DNA from: Microbotryum silenes-acaulis
Lineage: Eukaryota > Basidiomycota > Microbotryomycetes > Microbotryales > Microbotryaceae
DNA: 64,000 nucleotides
Assembly (NCBI GenBank): GCA_003665825.1
Contig: QPFY01000011.1
Location: 806,001-870,000, forward strand
Direction: 5' to 3'
Shown here piece by piece: positions 11,186-21,951 of this stretch; the first letter of the stretch is position 1, and each line of letters begins with the position of its first letter. The position numbers and the translations under genes are program-made. The notes under the pieces are model-generated. The model was not told where the DNA came from. It worked only from the letters and a program-made list of their open reading frames with translations, and searched no databases.

Positions 11186-12769
11186 TTATTTCGTCTTCCT
11201 CTCCTTCAACCCCTGCTTATTCTTCTCATCCGCACTCACAGCCGACGAACTCGAACTCGGTTTCTCCGCGAACGCTGCCACGGCTTTGGAAGATGTGAAA
11301 GTTGAGGTCGAGGTGATCTTCTTGTTCTTCTTGTTCGAGCTTGAGGTCGTCACTTTTCGGTTCGATTGGATGTAAGGCCAAAGAGTACGGGTGCAGAGCA
11401 TGAGGGAGAGCAGGACGGAGCAGAAACTATTGCGAGGGCGGGGGGGGGGGAGGGGGATCCAAAAATTGACGGGTCAGGTTCAGTTCAGCCGTCGCCGAAC
11501 TCACGAGGTTGAGTAGCGAACTTACATCTTGGCTTCATGGTTCGGCAAAAGAGGGACGGGGGAAGGATTGAAGTAGTAACTCTTGGGGAGGTGGAACCAG
11601 TAAGACCCGAAGGGAAAGATGGTGAGGAGGTATTTGGGTAAGAGGCGGAAGAAAGGGTGGGCGTCGATTAAGGTGCTGTGGTCATGCAAGCGAACACCAG
11701 AGCTGTCAGCGGTTTCTCCCCCGGGGGGGGGGGGGGTGGGGGGGGGGGTCAAAAAACATGCTCGAGCTTGTAGGAAGACTAACGCATAGACGTAACCAAT
11801 CACGGTAGCACCCCAGATATCGACCCCAGGTCCATCGCGCACCCAAGCGGGCGTGGCATCAAAGCCCCAATCGGCATGAAACATCTTCATCGCCGGGACC
11901 AGCATTCCTCCACCACCTCCGGCGATCGTAGCAACCAGAACCATGGCCCAAGGGGAGTTGCGGAGGGCAGGGTTGGGGTGGGCAAGAACGGTGTCTACGC
12001 CTAGGGTGGTCATGCCTACGACGCGGGAGAAACCGTCGACGGTGGAGAAGAGGAGGTCTCGCGGGAGACGAGGAGTCGAGAGTAGGAAGGAGACGAGGCC
12101 CGATTCCGAGGCGATCAAGGGGATCAGACTGGAGGTTACGCAATAGGCATCGGGTTAGGTTGTGTGTTTCTGGTGAGCTTGATAGGTTGTGTGGGATCCC
12201 GACTCACCCATAGGTTGCGACGGGGATAGGCGATATCAACCAGCCGGGCACGGCGCCCATCAAGATGCTGGTGATGGTCGTTCCACCGAGGATCAACACG
12301 AGGGGGACCGTGAACGCTTGGAACACTGCGTGATCGACACCAATAGAGTAATCAACATCTGCCAAGTGACGGGTGTGCGATCCGCGAACCTCGACAGCCC
12401 CCTCAGGAGCTGGGGCTGGATGGTGCCCCACCGACGAAAGGGAGGCCCATCACTCGGCCTCCCAGCCTCCCTCCCCACTCGTCTCGCGAACTCACATCCG
12501 ATACGATGATCCCACCCTCCCGCACGAGCGACCCCACGATAAGCACACGCGATCCTAACCGCATGGATGATGGCGAACAAAGTGAAGGGCCTGTTCGGTG
12601 CATCAGAGTATCAGCGTGCGTTCCATGAGGTCAGAGAAGAGCTAACGGGAGTGGTGACGACATACGAAGCAGGGTGAGGTTTGTTGTTGGTCAAGAAGGA
12701 GTGCGCCGAGTAGACGCGCGATAGCACGGGCGAGGACGAGCCGTCCCATACGGAGCCGGTGAAAGACAT
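11186..12769 (-). CDS. Multi-pass membrane protein, possibly TRIC-type cation channel
   Basis: Six exons (12666-12769, 12496-12590, 12208-12325, 11784-12128, 11526-11675, 11186-11426) join in frame to about 350 residues. Roughly seven hydrophobic segments can be read, including FTLFAIIHAVRIACAYR, FTVPLVLILGGTTITSILMG, WAMVLVATIAGGGGGMLV and a last helix CSVLLSLMLCTRTLWPY, followed by a lysine/serine-rich tail ending LKERKTK. The glycine-rich helix, the seven-helix plan and the basic tail resemble TRIC (TMEM38) intracellular monovalent cation channels, but I could not confirm the diagnostic motifs, so the family is a suggestion. One intron contains long G tracts (11720-11755). The start is the first methionine that is not preceded by sequence resembling a leader. 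Confidence 0.55.
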
Positions 12770-13116
12770 GTTGCAGTGCGGAGCCCAGTTGGTGAGAGAG
12801 GGCGAAGGCGAAGGCACTGCGAGCCAAGGCGCGATAACCGTGAGCCGCGGCTTCTCTGCTTCTCTAGTGCTTCTCTTGGAAACTGCCCATCTCTGCCCAT
12901 CGCATTCCCGCGGTACCGCCGTTAGAATTGAAACCGGGGAATTCACGAGAGGAGCCTTGAGTTCTCGCATGGATTCAAATACATTATTGTACTTTTTTTC
13001 GTGAACATTAAGCTCCTCATGACCGTCTCCCATCGTGACCAGGTACGGTAATTATCATTTCAAAATCCACGGGAAATTACTCATACCACACACACACAAC
13101 ACAAACAGGTCAACGG
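12770..13116. other. Intergenic, no gene seen
   Basis: This 347-bp gap holds the 5' flank of the membrane-protein gene and the 3' flank of the dienoyl-CoA reductase gene, both on the minus strand. A short CA-rich run lies near 13087-13106. Nothing else is recognisable. Confidence 0.45.
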
Positions 13117-14686
13117 CTACAACTTGGCCGCCAACGCGGACCTGGTGTCACTGCCTTCAAGCAAAAAGTCCGGATAGGTGATCGAGCGACTCATCGAGCC
13201 GTTGTGCCACTGCAGAACAGAATAATCACCAGGGTCAGTTCCACGTACACACTACATCGTCTCCTCGAACTCGTCCCACTCACCTGTCCACCATCAACGA
13301 CCAAGACCGAGCCCGTGATGTAACTCGCCGCGGGCGAGAAGAGAAACACGCCCGAGTTGGCAACGTCCTCGATCGTGCCGTTGCGACCGAGCGGGATCAA
13401 CTTTTTGGACTCTTCAATGATCTCCTTGGGGATCAAGCGGGCGACACCTTCCGTACCGTCGATGGGACCTGGGGCGATGATCTGTCGAATCCCAAGTTCC
13501 GAAATAGTCAGTTTTGGGGGCCGCACATCAATTAGCGATGGGGCTCGGAAGACGTACATTCGCTCGAACACCCAGAGGACCATACTCGACAGCGATGACA
13601 TTGAACAACGAATCGATCGCGGCCTTAGCGGCCGAGACGTGGGCCTGCATGACCGTGCCTTTGTAATGGAGCGTGGCCGAGATGGCGATGTAGGCGCCTT
13701 GGGTCCTTTTGACCTCGTCGATCGTCGCTTTGAACGTGTTGAACGTGCCCATCGAGTCGACTGCGGATGCGTGCGGCTGACAGGAGTCAGCTTCCATGTC
13801 GCTAGTATTAACCTATTCCGGATGCGAAATTGAGACTGACTTTCAAGCACGGTTCGGAAAGCGTTTTCGGACATGCCCGAGATCGGCGACAGAAAGTTGC
13901 CGGCTTTGGATGGATAGTACCAGGAGCATATCAGTCTGACGATTCTCCGTTCGATCATACAGAGGCGGATATAAAGAACTGACCAGCTCCGCAAATGACC
14001 TACACCCGCCCGACAAGCAAACCCCGAAAAACTCTGCGAATTAGCAAAACTTCCCCCACACACCTAATCCCACCTCAAAATCGCCCCTCGAGTCTCGAGA
14101 ACTCACGAAATCGATCCTCCCAAACTTCTCCACCGTCTTTCTCACCGCCTCCTTGAGGCTCTCAGGCTTCCTCACATCGCCCGAAACGCCGAGACATTGT
14201 TGGCCCGTTGCCTTTGAAAGAGTCGCGGCGGCTTCGGTGATGACTTGTTCGCGACGGCCGAGAATGGTCGCGTTCGCGCCGTCTGGAGAGGGAGGAAGGC
14301 GAGGTAACGTAGATGGACAATGACTCGAGTTCAGTCAGTGTTGCTCAAGCATATGGGTGGCTCCGGAGCAGTGGCTCGGCACCTCCCAGCTTTCGGGCGG
14401 GATAGTGAACTCACGGCGCATCAACGATTCGACCATGCCATAGCAGATACCACTACCGCCTCCGGTCTGTTCGCAAGACACAAGCATACATATAAGTCAG
14501 CAAGATCGAACCTCTCCGCCTATCCGATGTCCAGGACCCATGACTCTTTCCCGAGCTCGAGCACCGATCCAGAGCCCCACCCCAGCCGAACGGACGCCTC
14601 ATCGACCTAGCTCCACGAACACTCGGACTCACCACGAAAGCGACCTTGCCTTTAAACAAATCGTCCTTGAAGATGGAGCCCGTCAT
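13117..14686 (-). CDS. SPS19: Peroxisomal 2,4-dienoyl-CoA reductase (SDR family)
   Basis: The enzyme reduces 2,4-dienoyl-CoA with NADPH so that polyunsaturated fatty acids can enter peroxisomal beta-oxidation. Eight exons join in frame to 284 residues. The start reads MTGSIFKDDLFKGKVAFV, then TGGGSGI (NADP-binding glycine motif), LMRHGANATILGRR, the AAGNFLSP motif typical of dienoyl-CoA reductases rather than general SDRs, GTVMQAHVSAAKAAID, GPLGVRAN, and the C-terminal GSVLVVDGGQ. The last residues are AKL, a PTS1 peroxisomal targeting tripeptide. The fourth exon is only 16 nt (13984-13999) and carries VICGAA of the cofactor domain. The match in length, core motif and PTS1 makes this assignment firm; only the enzymology is by family. 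Confidence 0.9.
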
Positions 14687-16714
14687 ATCGATCCTTTTGG
14701 AGTGAGTATCGGATTGAGGTATGAAGGAGTACGAGGGGGGGTGGAGAGGAGTGAAGCATGTCCAACTTGTGGGGGATGGGTGCTTCCCGCGTTCCGCCCG
14801 GCAATGAATGCGGCCGGGCAAGCGCGGCGAGGCGGGCGGGCATCGGGGACGCCCACAGGATCCCTTTATGCCAGTTTTCGCCCGCGCCAAAATCGCTTTT
14901 TCATATCGCTGGCGGTTGGACATGGCATGGTACTCGACTCAGTCATCGACCCAAGGGAGCATCGATGAAAGGGAGCACCGAGCTCCAACATCTAATCAAC
15001 TACGAACGTCTAAACCTGTTCGATAAGGTGCCCACCCTCCCATTCATCTTCAAGCAAGCTCGCCGACGCTTTCACTCTTGACTTGCAGCCCCCACCCCCA
15101 CTCAGTGCGAACCCAGCCTACGTACGTGCCCTTCAATCGATTCACTGCCCATTCCGTGTTTCTGCCGGCTATCCCACAGGTGTTCTCATTCCGTGGCTGA
15201 CTCCAAATGCCGCCTACTGGGCCCCTGATCACTCCTTATGCAAGACTTGGCAATGGGTTGGGATCCTCACCCTGCTCCTTCTCCACATCGGATCGACGTG
15301 CGCTCGGTGGTGAGTGAGTGATTCCGCAAAGAAACAGGTCGCGGGAGGTTGATTCGATCTGTGCAGGAGAGTACATAGCTGTGCAATGTCGTGCAGAGTC
15401 GTTTGAACGAGACAGAAACGAATATGGCAATTATGTGCACCTGCACGCGTATGCACCGCCGTACAGTCTCGGCGCCGTCGGCTGCGAACCCTTCGAACCG
15501 CGAGACACTCCGATCCGGTTCCAGCGCATGCCCCCCTCCGTGCATGACCCAACAGGATAGTACACACCCGTGCAATTCAATGAGCTGACCCATGAAACCT
15601 AGACGCACAGTCATTCATGCCCAAGCACAACCATGGTTTCCTCGGAAAATCGAGATACTACTGCTTTGTGGCGCTCGACTGCTGAGCCACTGATTTCCCT
15701 CCGAGGATGAAGATATGATAATGGCTACTTGTATTGGAGTACACAGAAAGTATTGTTTACTAGGGCTCGGGGGACGCGGAGCGCCCACCTCCCTGCGTAA
15801 ATGTTGCGAGTCCGCACCTCCGAGTCCAGGCGACTCCAGGGCGGGGGGGGGGGGGGCACGCCCTCTGCATGTGATTCCTTTTACAGCATCCTGATCCCGT
15901 GGATCCGTTTCACATGGATCAAGGCTTGGGGCAGGCGCGCGGGCACGGCTCACTGCGGGAGGAATTCGTGCAGACACGGCTTACAGTGGCAGTGGGAGGA
16001 GTGCAGATACGGCTTGGCTTACAACGATGGCGGGTTTGAGGTCGAGCGTGCTAAAAGTCCTGGGGTCGAACTATTGCAGCCAAAGCCGAGAGGACCATAC
16101 CCGCAACGGCACCTTCGGACACGGGGACGTGGGACTTGAATCTTGGTTAACTTCTAGTCAGTACCTACCTCGGGGTGTATTCAACTCGTCGGGGCTTTTG
16201 TCAGAATTGAACTTTTGTTAAGCAATCTTGTACGCTTTCGCTACACTCGGTTTGTATTGCTGAAAGGTTGAAGGGTCCCCCCGTGCTGTCGGCAGAGAAT
16301 CCTCGAGTCTCGACCCGATCGACGCTTGTGCCTCTGCAGAGCGATTCTGCATTCCCTCATGACCTGAGCACTCTACACGCTCCCATCGCGTTGGTGAACG
16401 TCTATCATGTTCCCCATCTCTGACAACAAAGTATGACGTTGGAATCCAGGGGCATCGATCCTTTCCAACTCCCCTCCCCTCCCGAATTTCAGACTTGTGC
16501 GATGGTAATGTTGTGTGTATCTCTTTCAGAAAGTTGCGAAGCCATCAACAAAAAAAAAAAGAAAAAAAGAAAAATAGGGGCAGAAGAGGATTCAAACCCC
16601 CATCTTAGGAACAGACCCCCTTGACGGGTCGATCCATTTTTTAGAGACTGCACGTGTTTCCCTGCCTCCCCTCCCCGTTCGCATAACGACAGCACCGGTA
16701 CTTGGAGTCATCGT
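14687..16714. other. Two-kilobase gap without a supportable gene
   Basis: Only short, low-quality frames are present. A G homopolymer lies at about 15842-15857, and two similar copies of a CACGGCTTACA / TACGGCTTGGCTTACA motif at 15970-16025. A tRNA-like fragment at 16577-16640 on the minus strand was considered and rejected. Confidence 0.4.
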
Positions 16715-17340
16715 TTAGTAAACGAAGCCCAAGATCTTTCCGGCGGTGTGCTTGCGACGAGCGGTGTTGTGGTCCATGATACCTTGGTCGGTGGTGAGGA
16801 TCAAGAGCCCGAACGAACGAGCGGGGAGGAGCATGGTGACCCATTGTTCGATGTCGGCGTTCTTGATGGAGAAGCGGGGGGAGATGACACCGCACTTGTT
16901 GATGCGGCCGTTCAATTGGACGACGATCTTGCCCGATCGGTGGTCGTCCTATGAAAGAGTTCGAAGTGGGGGAGAGCGGGGGGTCAGTTCCCATGGGGTT
17001 CGGGTTGCTAGTGTGCCTTAGGGCCTGGGACACAGAAACGCACGATTTCCTCGAACTCATCGATGTAGCCTGGATAAAGAATGAACGAACGGCATCAGTC
17101 ATCAAGCGGCATCAAGTAGAAGACGGGTATGACTAACCGTGCTTCTGCATGACGGTCAAAACTCGGACGATGACCTTGGACGAAGGTCGGATCAAGACCT
17201 GGCGCTTGCCTCGCTTCTCGGCATTGTGGATGTTGTTCAAGCAGTCGGCCTGCGAGGGAACAAAACAAAGCAACGGTCAGCACTTAGTCCACCCCAACGT
17301 GTGATGCTGTATAGAGACTGACCAAAACGGAGACACGCAT
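16715..17340 (-). CDS. RPS22: 40S ribosomal protein uS8 (S22/S15a)
   Basis: This is a component of the small ribosomal subunit body that contacts 18S rRNA. Four exons (17323-17340, 17138-17249, 17044-17069, 16715-16948) give 129 residues, the normal length for uS8. Recognisable blocks are [83 protein letters not shown] and the terminal GKILGFVY. The first exon is just 18 nt and the third 26 nt. The usual second residue valine is absent (MRVS rather than MVRI). It is transcribed away from the eS17 gene with a shared upstream region. Confidence 0.96.
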
Positions 17341-18300
17341 TTTCTACAAAGGTGCCCAGGGGGATGGATGAAAGGACATGCGGGCAAAGAGAAGAGGAAG
17401 GGGGCCGATACCGTCTTGTCAATACAACACGTTTCCCTCTTTTCGTACTTGATGTTCCCATACTCCCTCGGTAGCCAACCCATCTAGCTTTTCGGGAACA
17501 TCTCTCCTGCTCACTCCTTCGAAAGCGATGCGACGTGGTCAAGCGAGCCGATCTTTGGAGCTGAGCCAGGCTGAGCTCCGGCCGGGCGCAGACGCGCGAA
17601 CGCATCGGATTCGAGAGAGCGCGGGTAGAGACGAAAGCCCTAGAGCTTGAGGTTGGTCGAGGGAGGGGGAGGTTGCTGTAGCATCACTCTCGCGTACCGA
17701 TTAGTGATCGGGGGGAGGAGCTTGGTGGATGATAAAGTTGAGGCGGAGAAGGAGTTCCTGTAGACAGCAACGGAAGGGAGAGTCAGCGTCATTCACCGCC
17801 AGGACCAGGCGTAGGCGTGGGATGGATTCGCAGGAAAAAGGCCACGCGCGACGAGGGTGCTGGGCAACGTGTAGGTGTGCCGTGTATGATGTGGGCCATG
17901 TTCGAGGGGATGATGTGATGAGAACTGACCTGTCGAGAAGGAAGCTGCCGAGGTGGGGTTGAAGGGTTATGTATGTGTGTGGTGGAGAACGGAACAAAGA
18001 GTCGCACGCCTCGCTCTCGACTACACACACGACGACGAGCTAGGACGAGCTACGACGAGCGACGCCGACACCAGGCCCAGGCGCTCACAGGCTCAGGCTC
18101 AGGCTCGCGCGTCGCCCCCTCCCAAGCCCAAGTTTTTTTTCTGACCAGTTTCGGCCACGCGCCTCAAATTGCCCGCAGTTGCCAGCTCAGGCCCAGAGGT
18201 TGGAAGGGCTCACGAAAGCTCACGAAAGTCGACTGCCAACGCCTCGTCCGCTTCGCCTCGCCTGACCTCCCTCTCCACCACTCACGACTATCAATTCATC
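17341..18300. promoter_or_regulatory. Shared upstream region of divergent uS8 and eS17 genes
   Basis: The 960 bp between the two start codons must contain the promoters and leaders of both ribosomal protein genes. Open frames here are short and look random. The eS17-proximal part is rich in AGGC/CAGG direct repeats around 18060-18105 and ends in a T run at 18133-18140, which could be the leader. A shared promoter is an inference from geometry. Confidence 0.45.
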
Positions 18301-19370
18301 ATGTAAGTATGCCCCGTGCAGTTGATCCTCGATGGACGGTCTTGGACGATAGCACCACCATCCACCAACACCAACGCCAACAGACAATAGGGCCCGTTCG
18401 ACCCGTCGCCCGTCGCCCGTCGCCCTCAGCAACCGGCATCGCACTCCCCCCAAATCCCCCCGTTCCCGTCCAGGCGCCTCGCACCGATTTTTGCCCACGC
18501 CTTGTTGGCACCGTCGACGCTGCGACCCCACGACCGCTCTTACGATGAGCAGGAAGCGCAGAGTAGAGCGTTGACGAATAGGATGAATCAGGGAGAATGG
18601 AGTCGTGGGAAGGAAGAGGGATTTGAGGGTTGTAGCACCATGCGAGGTGGAGGTGGGATTGGCGGTGACGGGCGTGGCCGACACCCGCGACGCAATTCGG
18701 CTCCGACGACTCGACCCGACCCATTCCGTACCTACCACATCACCACCCGTCCCATCACATTCAGCCTACGACGACACCCGCTCGGATTGACGTGATTCGA
18801 TGGCGCAGTAGTGACTGACGACCTTGCCTGGCTTGCTTCTCCGTACATGCTCTCACAGGGGACGCGTTCGCACCAAGACCGTCAAGCGAGCCTCGCGAGT
18901 CGTAATCGAGAAGTACTACCCTCGATTGACCCTTGACTTGTGAGTCCTCCTCTACTCTGGGGCCATAGCCAGCTATCGAACCCCGTCCTAAATCCCTCTC
19001 CCTCTACAGCCACACCAACAAGAAGATCTGCGACGAGGTCGCCATCATCCCCTCCAAGCGATTGAGGAACAAGATCGCCGGCTTCACGACCCACCTGATG
19101 AAGCGCATCCAACGTGGTCCGGTCCGAGGCATCTCGTTCAAGTTGCAAGAGGAGGAACGAGAGCGCAAGGACAACTACGTCCCCGAGGTCTCGGCTTTGG
19201 ACAACCAAGGTGCCGCGATCGACGTCGACCCGGACACCAAGGACCTGTTGGATTCGCTCGGCTTCGACTCGATCCCCGTCAACGTTGTCGCTCCCTCTTC
19301 CGCGTTCGAAGGTCGCCCTCAACGTCGTCACGTCGTCGGCGCCGGTCGACCGCGTCGTGATGAGGCTTAA
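18301..19370 (+). CDS. RPS17: 40S ribosomal protein eS17
   Basis: This small-subunit protein is identified by [60 protein letters not shown] and [11 protein letters not shown], followed by the usual variable C-terminal tail. The first exon seems to contribute only the bases AT of the start codon: ATGTAAGT at 18301 is read as AT|GTAAGT, and the G comes from the exon at 18859 after a 556-nt intron. Splicing gives 147 residues without any upstream methionine (exons 18301-18302, 18859-18939, 19010-19370). Reading on from the unspliced ATG hits TAA at once, which supports the split. The long first intron has no snoRNA I can recognise. Confidence 0.93.
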
Positions 19371-19867
19371 ATTCTAGCCTCTGCGATGCGATGCGGTTCG
19401 AACTGGGTTAGGGAGGAGGAGAGAGCAGTTTGCAGAGAGCTGCAGGAGGAGAGGAGGAAAGGGGGCTACTTCATCATTAACGCAAAACCTCTAGGCACGC
19501 ACACCCCCCCACTTTTTGATCTTGTAGTCCCCCCAAGTCGTTTCTGGTAATGACCAACTTTTTGGGGGGCGAATGAGAGAAACCAAAAAAAAAACCATTA
19601 TTGCGGTCGCGTTTAGAGAGAGAGAGCGCGTAGCAGCGTGATGGATCGAGGGAGATGATGAGATAGGTTGTAGGCGGTGAAGTTGTTGGGCACGAAACGG
19701 CGACGGAGATGGCTCCCACTACCCACTCTCGTCATGTTTGCGCTAAGCGTCGGAGAGGACTTTTCTCCCTCTCTCAAACTCGGCTTTCAGAGGTGAACAA
19801 CCACGGTGATGTCACAATGCATACACTACATCAAACTGTACCACTACGGAATACAACCCCTGACTCG
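19371..19867. other. Convergent 3' regions
   Basis: This gap separates the stop codons of eS17 and the convergent unknown gene. It holds a C run and an A run (19574-19593 area) and a short GA repeat (19614-19628). No gene is supported. Confidence 0.4.
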
Positions 19868-20909
19868 TCACCTCCACGCACCATACCCTCCCGCCCCCTG
19901 CGGTCCGACAACCGACTCTTGAACTGCCCCCGACGAGCCCACCTGCATCTGCGCACCCGACCTGTGCTGCTGAAGTTGCTGCAACTGCGCCGCATTCGCT
20001 ACCCCAATAGCATACCTCGCATCATCTCTACGTTGCAAAGCGACTTCCCGATCAGGTTGTTCCATCTTGGCTAAAGTTTCCCCGATGCGTTCATCGCAAC
20101 TCGCCGAAAAAGAAGCGATCAATTCCGCTTCGACGACGTCGATCGTTTCCGTTGATGGAACAACTGATGGGGTAGCCAAAGTGGTCGTTGAAGGGGTGGT
20201 GGTAGTTGATGACGAGGAAGCAGTATTTCGAAAGGGCGCTTGGAACAATTCGGTGGCTTTCGGTAACAATTGGTTCGAAGTCAAACCGGTCGGATCGAAA
20301 AAGGGGGGTTTCTTGTAGGCCTTGATGATGGAATTGACTATTTTGGAAGGTGGAGGTGGGTGAGGTCCGTGGTAGTAGGCGTCGGAAGAACCGTTGGGCG
20401 CGAGGTGGTAGACGAAATCGTAGGCGTGGCCGAGGCGGTCGATGGGTGGGGGAGGGAGGGAGGCGGAGCTGGGGCTGGGGCTGGGGCTGGGGTTGGGTGT
20501 GGCTGCTGATGCGGTCGAAGACGTAGGCTCGGACAAGTACAAAGCCTTGTACAAGGTCCGTCTATCGCTCGCCTCCACCACCTTGGGATCTTCCTCTACC
20601 TCTTCCGTCATCTCCACCTCACTACTCGTCGTCGTCCGCTCCTCAGCACCCAAAGCGGCCAACCTCTTCTGTCGGCGTTGCAGAGCCAATCGTTCTTGTT
20701 GGGCAATGTGTTGGAGCGTGCGTTGTTCGTAAAGGGCTTGGAGGGCGACGAGGTGGCGTTGACGGATCAGTTTGGAGAGGGAGGAAGGGTCGTTCGGGAG
20801 CGCGGTCGCAGGGGTCGTCAAGGTGATCGTCGTGGAGGACCTGAGAGACGACGGTCAGTCGGACCGCTGTGGGGGTTGGGGAACACGTTCCGGGAATAGG
20901 AGCTCACAT
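19868..20909 (-). CDS. Unknown protein with N-terminal basic helix and low-complexity middle
   Basis: I do not recognise the family. The main exon (19868-20840) encodes an N-terminal helix rich in Arg/Gln/Leu (LIRQRHLVALQALYEQRT, then ERLALQRRQKRLAAL), an acidic patch, a Pro/Ser repeat, a better conserved-looking block (DRLGHAYDFVYHLAPNG, YYHGPHPPPPSKIVNSIIK), a Ser/Thr run and a Gln-rich C-terminus. The first exon appears to supply only AT of the start codon at 20908-20909, followed by a GTGAGC donor; the next exon begins with G, giving MSSTTITLTTPATALPND and 324 residues in frame. If that splice is wrong, the ATG at 20821 is the alternative start. A nuclear or chromatin role would be a guess. 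Confidence 0.6.
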
Positions 20910-21312
20910 CTTGCAGTCAGTCGAACTGGACGACAGGCTGAGTTGGATGAGGCCAAGGAGGCTACGGAGGCTAGCTCGGTATGATGATATCCCGAGGTTG
21001 AGCGGAGATCGAGGTCGAAGCGGAGCACGAAGCGTAGTCAACACCTTGCCAAGACCGGGTCCAGGAGGTCGATAGCTATTCCACCGACGAAATAGTCTGG
21101 TGCACCCGGATGGCGGATGGGGGGGTAGGATAAGTGGCGCCGCGTAAGGTCAAAAGCGCGTGTCGAGGCGTGTTCGGCGAGCTTCCGCGCGAGAGAAACC
21201 TTTCGCGCCGTTTCGCGCCAGAGTTGCTTAATTACGCTTGATCCACTTCCCCGTCCTGACCCATCGGGGAACGCTGTCGACTGTTCCCTCAACTTTCTCT
21301 TGCGCCACCAAC
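20910..21312. promoter_or_regulatory. Divergent upstream region of the unknown gene and MDM35
   Basis: The two genes diverge from this 403-bp gap, which should carry both promoters. No coding or repeat signal is visible. Confidence 0.4.
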
Positions 21313-21951
21313 ATGGCAAGTCCCCAGCACGCTCTCCACCTCGCAACCAACTGTCGTGCCCATTCCGTATGATCGACAAGGCTAACCCCCCTTCCCCCCA
21401 CACACACTTTTTGACCGCAGGCGTCCTCCCTCTCCCCCACCTGCAACCCGTCCAAGCACGCGTTCGACACCTGCTTCAACCACTGGTTCAAATCCTACCT
21501 CCTGCTCGTTTCCCCTCCCTTACAACACCCCATCGATACCCCCAAGGGAAAGACGGAGAGGGAACAGAGGGATCGGCTCATCAAGGAGAAAAAGGTCGAG
21601 TACGATACAAATTGTGCGGCCGTTTATAAAGAGTATCAAGAGTGTTTGAAGGTGAGTTCGGTTAAAGAGCGGTGGAATGACCTTGACTTGAGTGGAAACA
21701 GCCGTCGCACGATGAAGACGGTCCACGGCTCGGCGAGCGGAGCGGACGCAGAGCCGACTTTTCTTCAAAGAGCAGGGTCAATCCCCCCGCTTCATTATTA
21801 AGATATCGAGCTGATTCTGCCCCGATCCTCCCAGGTTGCGATTCCAAACAAAGAAGGCCTCGTCGAAATGCTCGCCCAAGCCAGGGCCGAAGAACCTCTC
21901 CGTGGGTGGGGCGGGATAAAAGTCGCGACCAAGGACGATTTGGGGCGGTGA
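21313..21951 (+). CDS. MDM35: Mdm35/TRIAP1-like twin CX9C intermembrane-space protein
   Basis: Mdm35 chaperones Ups/PRELI lipid-transfer proteins in the mitochondrial intermembrane space and is oxidised by Mia40. Three exons (21313-21315, 21421-21651, 21835-21951) give 116 residues. Both CX9C motifs are visible: CNPSKHAFDTC followed by FNHWFKSYL, and CAAVYKEYQEC. The C-terminal VEMLAQARAEEPL also fits Mdm35. Two features are odd. The first intron begins GCAAGT directly after the ATG, a GC-AG intron with an otherwise perfect donor. The spacer between the two cysteine pairs is about 40 residues (a SPPLQHPIDTPKGKTEREQR-type insert), much longer than in yeast or human homologues. Confidence 0.86.

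Noticed and set aside
15083..15313. Hydrophobic 76-codon frame in the 14.7-16.7 kb gap
   Set aside because: Isolated, no partner exons, and no resemblance to a known small protein.
16577..16640. tRNA-like fragment on the minus strand with a possible CAA anticodon arm, a T-arm-like GGTTTGAATCC and a following T run
   Set aside because: No D arm with GG is present, the conserved C of the T loop is T, and no 5' acceptor strand pairs with TCTGCCC. At best it is a tRNA relic.
18303..18858. snoRNA in the long first intron of eS17
   Set aside because: No convincing paired C/D boxes or H/ACA structure was found by eye.
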